From CAWAYR01 sp050250875 (lineage in GTDB: Bacteria > Acidobacteriota > Vicinamibacteria > Vicinamibacterales > UBA2999), in the NCBI GenBank assembly GCA_050250875.1, contig JBFWNV010000001.1, positions 1,674,001 to 1,738,000 on the forward strand: 64,000 nt of DNA, written 5' to 3'. This document shows, piece after piece, positions 35,322-42,494 of this stretch (position 1 is its first letter; each line of letters opens with the position of its first letter). Under the pieces are notes generated by a model. The model was not told the DNA's origin, did no database searches, and saw nothing but the letters and a program-made list of their open reading frames with translations. The translations under genes and the position numbers were made by a program.

Positions 35322-37007
35322 TCACAGGTTGCCGCGCTTCAGCTCTTCGACCGCGAACGCCGACGCGCGCGCGGTGAGGGCCATGTAGGTGAGCGACGGG
35401 TTCACGCACGCCGCCGAGGTCATGCACGAGCCGTCGGTGACGAAGACGTTCGGCGCGTCCCACACCTGGTTGTGCGCGTTCAGCACCGAGGTCTTCGGGT
35501 CGCGGCCCATGCGCGCCGTGCCCATCTCGTGGATGCCCATGCCCGGGAAGTACTGGTTGTCGAAGACGCGCACCTCGCTGACACCGGCCGCCTCGAGCAT
35601 CTCGGCCATGTCGTTCATCATGTCGCGGCGCATCAGCCGTTCGTTCTCGCCGGTCTCGCAGTCGATCGACAGCACCGGCAGGCCCCACGCGTCGGTGCTC
35701 GCGGCGTCGAGCGTGACGCGGTTGGCGTGGTGGGGCAGCATCTCGCCGAACGCGGTGGCGCCGACGCGCCACGGCCCCGGCGTGGCCATCTCGTCCTTGA
35801 ACGCGCCGCCGACGCCCAGTTCCGCCACCGCGCGCTCCCAGCCCTGGCGGTTGGCGCTGCCCTGATAGCCGAAGCCGCGCAGGTAGGCGCGCTTGTCCTT
35901 GCCGACGTTGCGGAAGCGCGGGATGTAGAAGCCGGTTGGCCGCGCGCCGTAGACGTTGCGGTCTTCGTGCTCGTGCACGAAGCCGTTGGCGCCGCAGCGG
36001 AAGTGATGGTCCATCAGGTTGTGGCCCAGCTCACCCGAGCTGCTGCCCAGGCCGCCCGGCCACACGTCGGTGGCCGAGCGCAGCAGCAGCCACGTCGAGT
36101 TGAGCGTCGAGGCGCACAGGAACACGACCTTGGCCGAGTAGACCGTGGTCTCCCTGGTGTGGGCGTCCATCACGCGCACGCCGGTCGCCCGCCTGCGGTC
36201 CTTGTCGTAGACCACGTCGGTGGCGATGGCGTGCACCTTGAGGGTGAGCCGGCCGGTGGCGACGGCGGCCGGCAGCGTGGACGACTGCGTGCTGAAGTAG
36301 GCGCCGTACGGGCAGCCGGCGCGGCAGGCGTTCCTGAACTGGCAGCGGCCGCGCGTGCCGAGCGGCTGCGTCAGGTTGGCGACGCGGCCCGGGATGATGC
36401 GCCGCGTGCCCTCGAACTGCTTCGCCAGCCGGCCGGCCAGCGTCTGCTCGACCACGTTCAGCGGCATCGGCGGCTGGAACTGGCCGTCGGGCAGCTGCGC
36501 CAGGTGCTCGATCGACCCGCTGATGCCGGCGTGGCGCTCGACATGGTCGTACCACGGGGCGATGTCGGCGTAGCGGATCGGCCAGTCCACCGCGATGCCC
36601 TGCTTCGCGTTGGCCTCGAAGTCGAGGTCGCCGTGGCGGTAGCTCTGCCGGCCCCAGGTGAGCGAGCGGCCGCCGAGCTGATAGCCGCGGTACCAGTCGA
36701 ACCGCTTCACCTCGGTATAGGGCGACTCCCGCTCGTTGACCCACCAGTCGGGCTGCTTCTCGTTGAGCGGGTAGTCGCGGCGCAGCACCGGATACGACTC
36801 GACCAGCTCGCGGGTGCGGCCGCCGCGGTGCGGGTAGTCCCACGGCGCCTTGCGCGCCGTGGTGTAGTCCTTGCCGTGCTCGATCATCTTGCCGCGCTCG
36901 AGCAGCAGCACGCGGAGGCCGCGCTCGGTCAGCTCCTTGGCGGCCCAGCCGCCGGAGATGCCGGATCCGACCACGATGGCGTCGAACGACTCGGGCTGTC
37001 GCTGCAT
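35322..37007 (-). CDS. GMC-family flavoprotein oxidoreductase (glucoside-3-dehydrogenase-like large subunit)
   Basis: The product is 561 residues. FAD-binding AIVVGSGISGGWAAKELTERG near the N-terminus, GGRSLTWGRQSYR (flavin loop), a Cys-rich stretch CQFRNACRAGCPYGAYFS, and the C-terminal GIHEMGTARMG...TDGSCMTSAACVNPSLT, the His/Asn active-site region. No signal peptide, consistent with co-export on the Tat-tagged subunit 3. It oxidises a sugar hydroxyl, most likely to a 3-keto glycoside given the DUF1080 and isomerase genes in the regulon. This is inference from context. Confidence 0.9.
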   Translation of the reverse strand: MQRQPESFDAIVVGSGISGGWAAKELTERGLRVLLLERGKMIEHGKDYTTARKAPWDYPHRGGRTRELVESYPVLRRDYPLNEKQPDWWVNERESPYTEVKRFDWYRGYQLGGRSLTWGRQSYRHGDLDFEANAKQGIAVDWPIRYADIAPWYDHVERHAGISGSIEHLAQLPDGQFQPPMPLNVVEQTLAGRLAKQFEGTRRIIPGRVANLTQPLGTRGRCQFRNACRAGCPYGAYFSTQSSTLPAAVATGRLTLKVHAIATDVVYDKDRRRATGVRVMDAHTRETTVYSAKVVFLCASTLNSTWLLLRSATDVWPGGLGSSSGELGHNLMDHHFRCGANGFVHEHEDRNVYGARPTGFYIPRFRNVGKDKRAYLRGFGYQGSANRQGWERAVAELGVGGAFKDEMATPGPWRVGATAFGEMLPHHANRVTLDAASTDAWGLPVLSIDCETGENERLMRRDMMNDMAEMLEAAGVSEVRVFDNQYFPGMGIHEMGTARMGRDPKTSVLNAHNQVWDAPNVFVTDGSCMTSAACVNPSLTYMALTARASAFAVEELKRGNL

Positions 37008-37096
37008 CGGCGTCCCCTCGCGCGCACTCTACTCCACCGGGCCATCCCCGACACCCCGGGGCACGCAGGAGCCGGCACCGGCGATGCCGCTGGACC

Positions 37097-38302
37097 TCAC
37101 TGCGACTCGGCCCGCTCCTCGCGGAAGCACACCGCGAAGAGCAGCAGCACCGCGGCGGCGCCGGCCGCCGGCACCAGCCAGATGGCCCGCCAGGCGTGCT
37201 CGACGCCGGCGGCGCCGGTGCTGCTGTAGCGATCGACGACCAGCCCCGACAGCCACGAGCCGATGAACATGCCGACGCCCAGCGTCACGAACGCGATGAA
37301 GCCCTGGGCGGCGGCCCTCAGATCGGCGGGGGCCCTGGTGTCGACGTAGATCTGGCCGGTGACGAAGAAGAAGTCGTAGCAGATGCCGTGCAGCAGGATG
37401 CCGGCGTAGAGCATCCACACCAGCGCGCCGTTGTCGCCGTAGGCGAACAGCACGTAGCGCGCCGCCCACGCCGCCATGCCGACCAGCAGCATGTACTTCA
37501 CGCCGAGCCGGCGGAAGAACCACGGCATCACCAGCATGAAGCCGATCTCCGACATCTGGCCGAGGGTCATCTTGCCGGCGGCGTTGACGACGCCGATCTC
37601 GTTGAGGAACGGGTTGGTGAAGGCGTAGTAGAACTGCAGCGGGATGCAGACCAGGAACGAGCCGAGCACGAACACGGCGAACGAGCGGTCGCGCATCAGC
37701 TTGAGCGCGTCGAGGCCCAGCACGTCGCCGAGCGTCGGCCGGTGGCCGAGCTTCTGCGGCGGCGTGTGGGGCAGCACCAGCGAGAACAGGCCGAGCACGA
37801 TCGAGCCGGCGGCGGCGAGCCGCATCGGCACGGCGGTGGCCTCGAGGCCGAGGGTGCCGATGGTCAGCCCGGCGACGATCCAGCCGATGGTGCCGAGCAC
37901 GCGCACCCCGGGGAACTCGCTGCCCGGATCGCGCATCTGCCGGAACGACAGCGAGTTGCTGAGCGCCAGCGTCGGCATGAAGCAGAGCGTGTAGCCGAGC
38001 AGCACCGAGTAGAGCGGGCCGAACGCCGTCTGCGTGGACGCCAGGTAGAGGATGACGCCGCCGACCAGGTGCAGCGCGGCGAGCAGGCGTTCGGTCGAGA
38101 AGAAGCGATCGGCGACCATGCCGACGAAGAACGGCGAGATCATCGCCGCCAGGGCGGTGGTGCCGTAGGCCAGGCCAATCTGCTCGCCCGAGAACTTCAG
38201 CGTCTCGCCGAGCCAGGTGCCCATGGTCACGTACCACGCGCCCCACACGTAGTACTGCAGGAACATCAGCACCGAGAGCTTCACGCGGATCGGGCTCGTC
38301 AT
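37097..38302 (-). CDS. MFS transporter, nucleoside/sugar:H+ symporter (NupG-like)
   Basis: The product is 401 residues from ATG 38302 (AAGGGG 7 bases upstream) with 12 predicted membrane helices. The N-terminus KLSVLMFLQYYVWGAWYVTMGTWL and PTLALSNSLSFRQM are characteristic of the nucleoside:H+ symporter family, widely found in Acidobacteria and Planctomycetes beside sugar oxidoreductases. It probably imports the saccharide or its oxidised product. The upstream isomerase gene ends 11 bases before it. Confidence 0.87.
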   Translation of the reverse strand: MTSPIRVKLSVLMFLQYYVWGAWYVTMGTWLGETLKFSGEQIGLAYGTTALAAMISPFFVGMVADRFFSTERLLAALHLVGGVILYLASTQTAFGPLYSVLLGYTLCFMPTLALSNSLSFRQMRDPGSEFPGVRVLGTIGWIVAGLTIGTLGLEATAVPMRLAAAGSIVLGLFSLVLPHTPPQKLGHRPTLGDVLGLDALKLMRDRSFAVFVLGSFLVCIPLQFYYAFTNPFLNEIGVVNAAGKMTLGQMSEIGFMLVMPWFFRRLGVKYMLLVGMAAWAARYVLFAYGDNGALVWMLYAGILLHGICYDFFFVTGQIYVDTRAPADLRAAAQGFIAFVTLGVGMFIGSWLSGLVVDRYSSTGAAGVEHAWRAIWLVPAAGAAAVLLLFAVCFREERAESQ

Positions 38303-38313
38303 GCGGCGCCCCT

Positions 38314-39279
38314 TCAGGTCCACCAGGCGTCCACGGGCGGTTCGGTGAGCAGCACGCGGTGCAGCATCGCCACGGCCGAGCGCAGGCCTTCGTCCACCGA
38401 GGCCAGCGCGTCCTCGTGCTCGATGCTGAGCACGTAGTCGTAGCCGGCCAGTCTGAGCGCGCTGACGATCTGCTTCCAGGCTAGCTCGTCGTGGCCCCAG
38501 CCGACGGTGCGGAACAGCCACGACCGCTCGCGCATCCGCCGGTAGTTGCGGGTGTCGAGCACGCCGTCCACGGCGACGTTGGCGGGGTTGAGCGCCACGT
38601 CCTTGGCGTGGACGTGGAAGATGGCGTCGCCCAGGGCGCGAATCACGGCCACCGGGTCCATGCCCTGCCAGTACAGGTGGCTCGGATCGAGGTTGACGCC
38701 CAGGGACGGCCCGGCGGCGGCGCGCAGCCTGAGGGCCGTGTCGGTGTTGTAGACCAGGAACCCTGGATGCGCCTCCAGCGCCACCTTCACGCCATGGTCG
38801 GCGGCGAAGCGCGTCGCCTCCTGCCAGTAGGGAATCGCCCGCTCGGTCCACTGCCAGTCGAGCACCTCGAGGTACTCGGGCGGCCAGGGGGTGGTGACCC
38901 AGTTCGGATGGGCCGCGTTGGGCCCGTCGCCGGGACAACCGGAGAAGGTGACGACGACCGGCACCTCGAGCGCTTCGGCGAGGCGGACCGTGGTGCGAAA
39001 AGTGGCGTCGTCGGCGCCGGCCCGAGCCGCATCCGGGTGGAGCGGGTTGCCGTGGCACGACAGGGCACTGATGGTCAGGCCGGCGTCGGCCAGCTGCTGG
39101 CGGTAGGTGCGCGCGTCGTTCGGGAAGGCGAGCAGCCGGTCGGGATCGACGTGCGACCGGCCCGGCCAGCCGCCAGTGCCCAGCTCCACGGCCGACACGT
39201 GGCCCAGGCCGCGGACGGCGGCGATCATCTCGGGAAAGGCCAGATTCCCGTAGATGGGCGTGAACACGCCCAGTTTCAT
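38314..39279 (-). CDS. TIM-barrel sugar phosphate isomerase/epimerase family protein
   Basis: The product is 321 residues without a signal peptide. Barrel motifs: KLGVFTPIYGNLAFPEMIAA, ISALSCHGNPLHPD, VKVALEAHPGFLVYN (Glu ligand), LGVNLDPSHLYWQG (Asp/His) and IFHVHAKDV. Family members isomerise or epimerise keto sugars. It is the first gene of the six-gene minus-strand cluster. A LacI-type site lies 54-67 bases upstream of its start. Confidence 0.87.
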   Translation of the reverse strand: MKLGVFTPIYGNLAFPEMIAAVRGLGHVSAVELGTGGWPGRSHVDPDRLLAFPNDARTYRQQLADAGLTISALSCHGNPLHPDAARAGADDATFRTTVRLAEALEVPVVVTFSGCPGDGPNAAHPNWVTTPWPPEYLEVLDWQWTERAIPYWQEATRFAADHGVKVALEAHPGFLVYNTDTALRLRAAAGPSLGVNLDPSHLYWQGMDPVAVIRALGDAIFHVHAKDVALNPANVAVDGVLDTRNYRRMRERSWLFRTVGWGHDELAWKQIVSALRLAGYDYVLSIEHEDALASVDEGLRSAVAMLHRVLLTEPPVDAWWT

Positions 39280-39320
39280 GTCGGCTTGCGGGCCCCGCGC
39301 CGGCGACCGGCGCGCGTCGG

Positions 39321-39332
39321 GCCGTAAACGGC
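39321..39332. promoter_or_regulatory. Second palindrome in the lacI divergent region
   Basis: GCCGT-AA-ACGGC, a perfect 12-base inverted repeat touching the LacI-type site at 39333-39346. It could be an accessory half-operator or a chance palindrome. Confidence 0.3.
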
Positions 39333-39346
39333 TGTAATCGTTTTCA
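39333..39346. promoter_or_regulatory. LacI-family operator between the divergent isomerase and lacI-type genes
   Basis: TGTAATCGTTTTCA matches the LacI/GalR pattern TGNAANCGNTTNCA with a central CG. It lies 53 bases from the isomerase start (39279) and about 103 from the regulator start (39450), suited to repress both. It shares 11 of 14 positions with the site at 42442-42455. Confidence 0.72.
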
Positions 39347-39449
39347 TCGGACGGCGGTTATACCACGCACCCGGCCGGCCGGCAATCGGCCGGAGGCCGA
39401 GGCGCGGCCGTGGACACGGTGGGCCGTCCGCCGCTGTACGATCCCGCCG

Positions 39450-40487
39450 ATGGCAACGATTCGCGACGTGGCGCGCGAGGCCGGGGTGTCCACGGCGACC
39501 GTCTCGCGGGTGCTGAGCCGGCCGGAGCTGGTCAACGCCGAGACGCGCGCGGCGGTGAAGGCGGCGGTGGAGATGCTGGGCTACACGCCCAACGCCGCCG
39601 CCAAGAGCCTGCGCACGCTGCGGTCGGGCAAGCTGCTGGTCACGGTGCCCGACATCGCCAATCCGTTCTTCGCGCTGATCCTCCAGGGCATCGAGAGCGC
39701 GGCGCTGCGCGCCGGGTATTCGGTGCTGCTCGGCGACACCCAGCACGACGACAAGCGCGAGCAGCAGTACGCGCTGATGCTGCAGCGGCGCGAGGCCGAC
39801 GGCCTCATCTTCCTGGGCCACCGCCTGCCCAAGGCCGCCGCCGGCCTCGTCCGCTCACGGCCGCGCGGCCAGGCGCCGGTGGTCAATGGCTGCGAGTTCA
39901 GCCCCAGCCTGGGCGTGCCGAGCGTGCACATCGACAACGCCAAGGCGGCGTTCGAGGCGGTGGACCACCTGTGTCAGCTCGGCCACCGGCGCATCGGCGT
40001 CGTCACCGGGCCGATGGCCAGCCCGCTCAGCCGCGACCGCATGAAGGGCACGATGGCCCGCGCCAACCGCGACAAGGCCAGCGTGACGGTGACGGTGGCC
40101 GGCGGCGACTTCTCGATCGAATCGGGGATCGCGGCCGGCGAGCAGCTGCTGGCCGGGGCCAGGCCGCCGACGGCGATCTTCTGCTTCAACGACGAGATGG
40201 CGATCGGCGTGCTGCACGCGGCGCGTCAGCACGGGCTGCAGGTGCCCGACGACCTGTCGGTGGTCGGCTTCGACGACATCCGCTTCGCGCAGTACGTCGA
40301 TCCGCCGCTCACCACCATCCGCCAGCCGATGCGCGAGCTGGGCGAGGCCACCGTGCGGCTGCTGCTCAACATCCTGCGCGGCAACGTCAAGGAGGCGGTG
40401 TCTGTGACGCTGCCGCACGCCCTCATCGTGCGATCGAGCACGGCGCCGCCGCGCGCCCGGTCGTCGATCGCCGTCGCGCGCGGCTAG
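39450..40487 (+). CDS. LacI-family transcriptional regulator of the glycoside cluster
   Basis: The product is 345 residues. N-terminal helix-turn-helix ATIRDVAREAGVSTATVSRVLSRPELVNAETR and hinge YTPNAAAKSLRT, then a periplasmic-binding-like effector domain (VPDIANPFFALILQGIE, NDEMAIGVLHAARQHG, VVGFDDIRFAQYVDPPLTTIRQP). Divergent from the GMC/isomerase cluster and convergent with the DUF1080 gene, the two stops overlapping as CTAG. The effector is probably a sugar or 3-keto sugar from the pathway. Confidence 0.92.
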   Translation: MATIRDVAREAGVSTATVSRVLSRPELVNAETRAAVKAAVEMLGYTPNAAAKSLRTLRSGKLLVTVPDIANPFFALILQGIESAALRAGYSVLLGDTQHDDKREQQYALMLQRREADGLIFLGHRLPKAAAGLVRSRPRGQAPVVNGCEFSPSLGVPSVHIDNAKAAFEAVDHLCQLGHRRIGVVTGPMASPLSRDRMKGTMARANRDKASVTVTVAGGDFSIESGIAAGEQLLAGARPPTAIFCFNDEMAIGVLHAARQHGLQVPDDLSVVGFDDIRFAQYVDPPLTTIRQPMRELGEATVRLLLNILRGNVKEAVSVTLPHALIVRSSTAPPRARSSIAVARG

Positions 40488-41182
40488 AGCGTGCGGATGC
40501 GCAGGTTGCGGAACGCCACCACGTCGCCGTGATCCTGCAGCACGATGTGGCCGCGCTGCGAGCGCCCGTAGCCGGGCATCGTCCCGAACTTGCTGGCCTT
40601 GACGCGCGCCTCCCAGTCGGGGCTCCACAGCTCGTATTCGAGCAGCTTCACGCCGTTCATCCAGTGCTCCACGTGGGCGCCGCGGACGACCAGGCGTACG
40701 GCGTTCCACTCGCCGACCGGCCGCGTGACGTCCCTGACCGGGGCGTGCACCGCGTAGTTCGAGCCGGCCGAGGTGAGCGGGTTCTTGCCGTCGGCGTGCT
40801 TCGCGTTGTCGAGCACCTGCACCTCCGGGCCGGTCTCCCAGGGGCGTTGGGCGCTGGTGGCGACGCGGAACATGATGCCGCTGTTGCCCGCGGGCCCCAC
40901 CTTCCACTCGAGTTCCAGCTCGAAATCGCCGAACTGGTCCACGGTCATCAGGTCGCCGCCGGGGCCGGTGCGCGTGAGCGCGCCGTCCACGGCCTGCCAC
41001 CCTGCCGGCGGCGCCGTGGTCTTGTAGCCGCGCCAGCCGGCCAGGCTCTTGCCGTCGAAGAGCGGCTGCCAGCCGCCCGGCGCGGTCTGATCCGCGTGCA
41101 TGCCGGCACCTCCGATCAGGGCTGCGACCACGACGGCCAGTGCCACGGCCCGCGGGCCGGCGAACGGGATCGTGCGCGTCAT
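40484..41182 (-). CDS. DUF1080 (3-keto-disaccharide hydrolase-type) secreted protein
   Basis: The product is 232 residues from ATG 41182. The signal peptide ends near MHADQ. The concanavalin-like jelly-roll domain shows GWQPLFDGKSLAGWRGY, FGDFELELEWKVGPAGNSGIMFRV, GPEVQVLDN, GEWNAVRLVVRGAHVEHWMNG and GHIVLQDHGDVVAFRNLRIR, all hallmarks of the family. Members cleave 3-keto-O-glycosides. It overlaps the Gfo/Idh gene upstream by 4 bases (ATGA), giving a clear two-step oxidise-and-cleave operon. Confidence 0.9.
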   Translation of the reverse strand: MTRTIPFAGPRAVALAVVVAALIGGAGMHADQTAPGGWQPLFDGKSLAGWRGYKTTAPPAGWQAVDGALTRTGPGGDLMTVDQFGDFELELEWKVGPAGNSGIMFRVATSAQRPWETGPEVQVLDNAKHADGKNPLTSAGSNYAVHAPVRDVTRPVGEWNAVRLVVRGAHVEHWMNGVKLLEYELWSPDWEARVKASKFGTMPGYGRSQRGHIVLQDHGDVVAFRNLRIRTL

Positions 41183-42417
41183 CGCGATACCTCCGTCGGG
41201 CGAGCCACCGGCGGCACGTACTGCCGCAGGCCCTCGGGCTTCCAGGGAATCACCCGGCCCTGTTCCGCACTCATGTAGCACGTCATCAGCAGTTCGGTCA
41301 CGTCGTACCCGGCGTGGAAGTTCAGCTCGGGCTGTTCGCCGCGGGCGAAAGCGGTGGCGAACGCCCGGTTCTCGGCCTCGTAGCCGTACTCGGCGCACTC
41401 GTTGCCGACCAGCGGCATCAGGCCCTGTTCGGCGTTCTGCTTCTCGAGCAGATCCTCGCCGACCATCCCGCGCAGCCGCCGCGACAGGAACACCTTGGTG
41501 CCGGTGTCGAGGGTGCTGCTCGACATCGAGTACTCGGGACCCATCAGCTCCATGGTGAGGCGCAGCCCGGCCCCCACGTAGCTCCACGACGTGGTGGCCT
41601 CGACGATGAGCGGCAGGCCGTCCTCGTCCTGGTACTTGATCATCGCGCGGGCGAAGTCCTCCGACGGACGGCGGGCATAGTCCACCTCGGCCGACATCAT
41701 CGCCTGCAGCAGGCGCACGTATTCCGGCCGGCTCCATTTCAGGGTGGCGATCTGCGCCGACACCTCGACCGGGCGCAGGCTGCTGCGCGGCGCGCCGGGC
41801 CGCGTCAGCAGATAGCGGCCCACCTCCAGGCTGTGGCACATCATGTCGTTCAGCACGCCGCCGCCCTGCAGCTCGCCCTGCCAGAACCACGGCATGTGCG
41901 GGCCGCCGTGCTCCTCGGCGGCGCGGGCCAGATACGGCCGCCCGGCGATGCTGGCGCCGCGCGCCCAGACCACCGCCTTGCCGCGCTCCACCGCCGGCGC
42001 GAACACCTGGTTTTCGAGGTAGCCGTGCAGCAGTCCGCTCTGCTCGACCAGTTCGACCATCCGTGCCGCCTCGGCGGCGTTGCGGCCGAGCGGCTTCTCG
42101 CAGGCGACGGCCTTCAGCGACGCGCCGCGGCCGAGCGTGGCGACGATGCGCTCCATGTTCTCGACGCGGGTGTGATTGGGACCGCACAGCCAGACGGCGT
42201 CGATCTCCGGCGCCTCGACCAGGGCTTCGAGCGTGGGGAAGGCCCGTGCCTCGCCGACGCCCAGCTCCCGCGCCAGGGCCGCGGCCTCGCCGGCGTGTTC
42301 CGGGTTCGGGCTCCACACGCCGCGGACGTCGCCGTCGCGCACCGCCTGCCACGAGCGGATGTGGAACCGGGTCATGAACCCGCTGCCGATGAAGCCGACG
42401 CCGAGCCGCTGGGACAT
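41179..42417 (-). CDS. Gfo/Idh/MocA-family oxidoreductase (operon with DUF1080)
   Basis: The product is 412 residues. Rossmann motif GVGFIGSGFMTRFHIRSW, ACEKPLGRNAAEA with the catalytic Lys, and HGGPHMPWFWQGELQGGGVLNDMMCHSLE in the substrate domain. It is longer than the 32535-33692 paralogue and clearly different in sequence. Probably oxidises or reduces the sugar whose 3-keto form is cut by the DUF1080 protein. A LacI-type site lies 25-38 bases upstream. Confidence 0.88.
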   Translation of the reverse strand: MSQRLGVGFIGSGFMTRFHIRSWQAVRDGDVRGVWSPNPEHAGEAAALARELGVGEARAFPTLEALVEAPEIDAVWLCGPNHTRVENMERIVATLGRGASLKAVACEKPLGRNAAEAARMVELVEQSGLLHGYLENQVFAPAVERGKAVVWARGASIAGRPYLARAAEEHGGPHMPWFWQGELQGGGVLNDMMCHSLEVGRYLLTRPGAPRSSLRPVEVSAQIATLKWSRPEYVRLLQAMMSAEVDYARRPSEDFARAMIKYQDEDGLPLIVEATTSWSYVGAGLRLTMELMGPEYSMSSSTLDTGTKVFLSRRLRGMVGEDLLEKQNAEQGLMPLVGNECAEYGYEAENRAFATAFARGEQPELNFHAGYDVTELLMTCYMSAEQGRVIPWKPEGLRQYVPPVARPTEVSR

Positions 42418-42441
42418 GTGTCGCGAACCCCTTTCCAGGGG

Positions 42442-42455
42442 CGAAATCGATTGCA
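42442..42455. promoter_or_regulatory. LacI-type operator upstream of the Gfo/Idh-DUF1080 operon
   Basis: Minus strand reads TGCAATCGATTTCG, a CG-centred near-palindrome matching the site at 39333-39346 in 11 of 14 positions. Located 25 bases before ATG 42417, where a repressor would occlude transcription or early elongation. Confidence 0.65.
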
Positions 42456-42494
42456 CTATATCGCGAGGATCGCGGTCGAGGTGTCCGCCACCGA

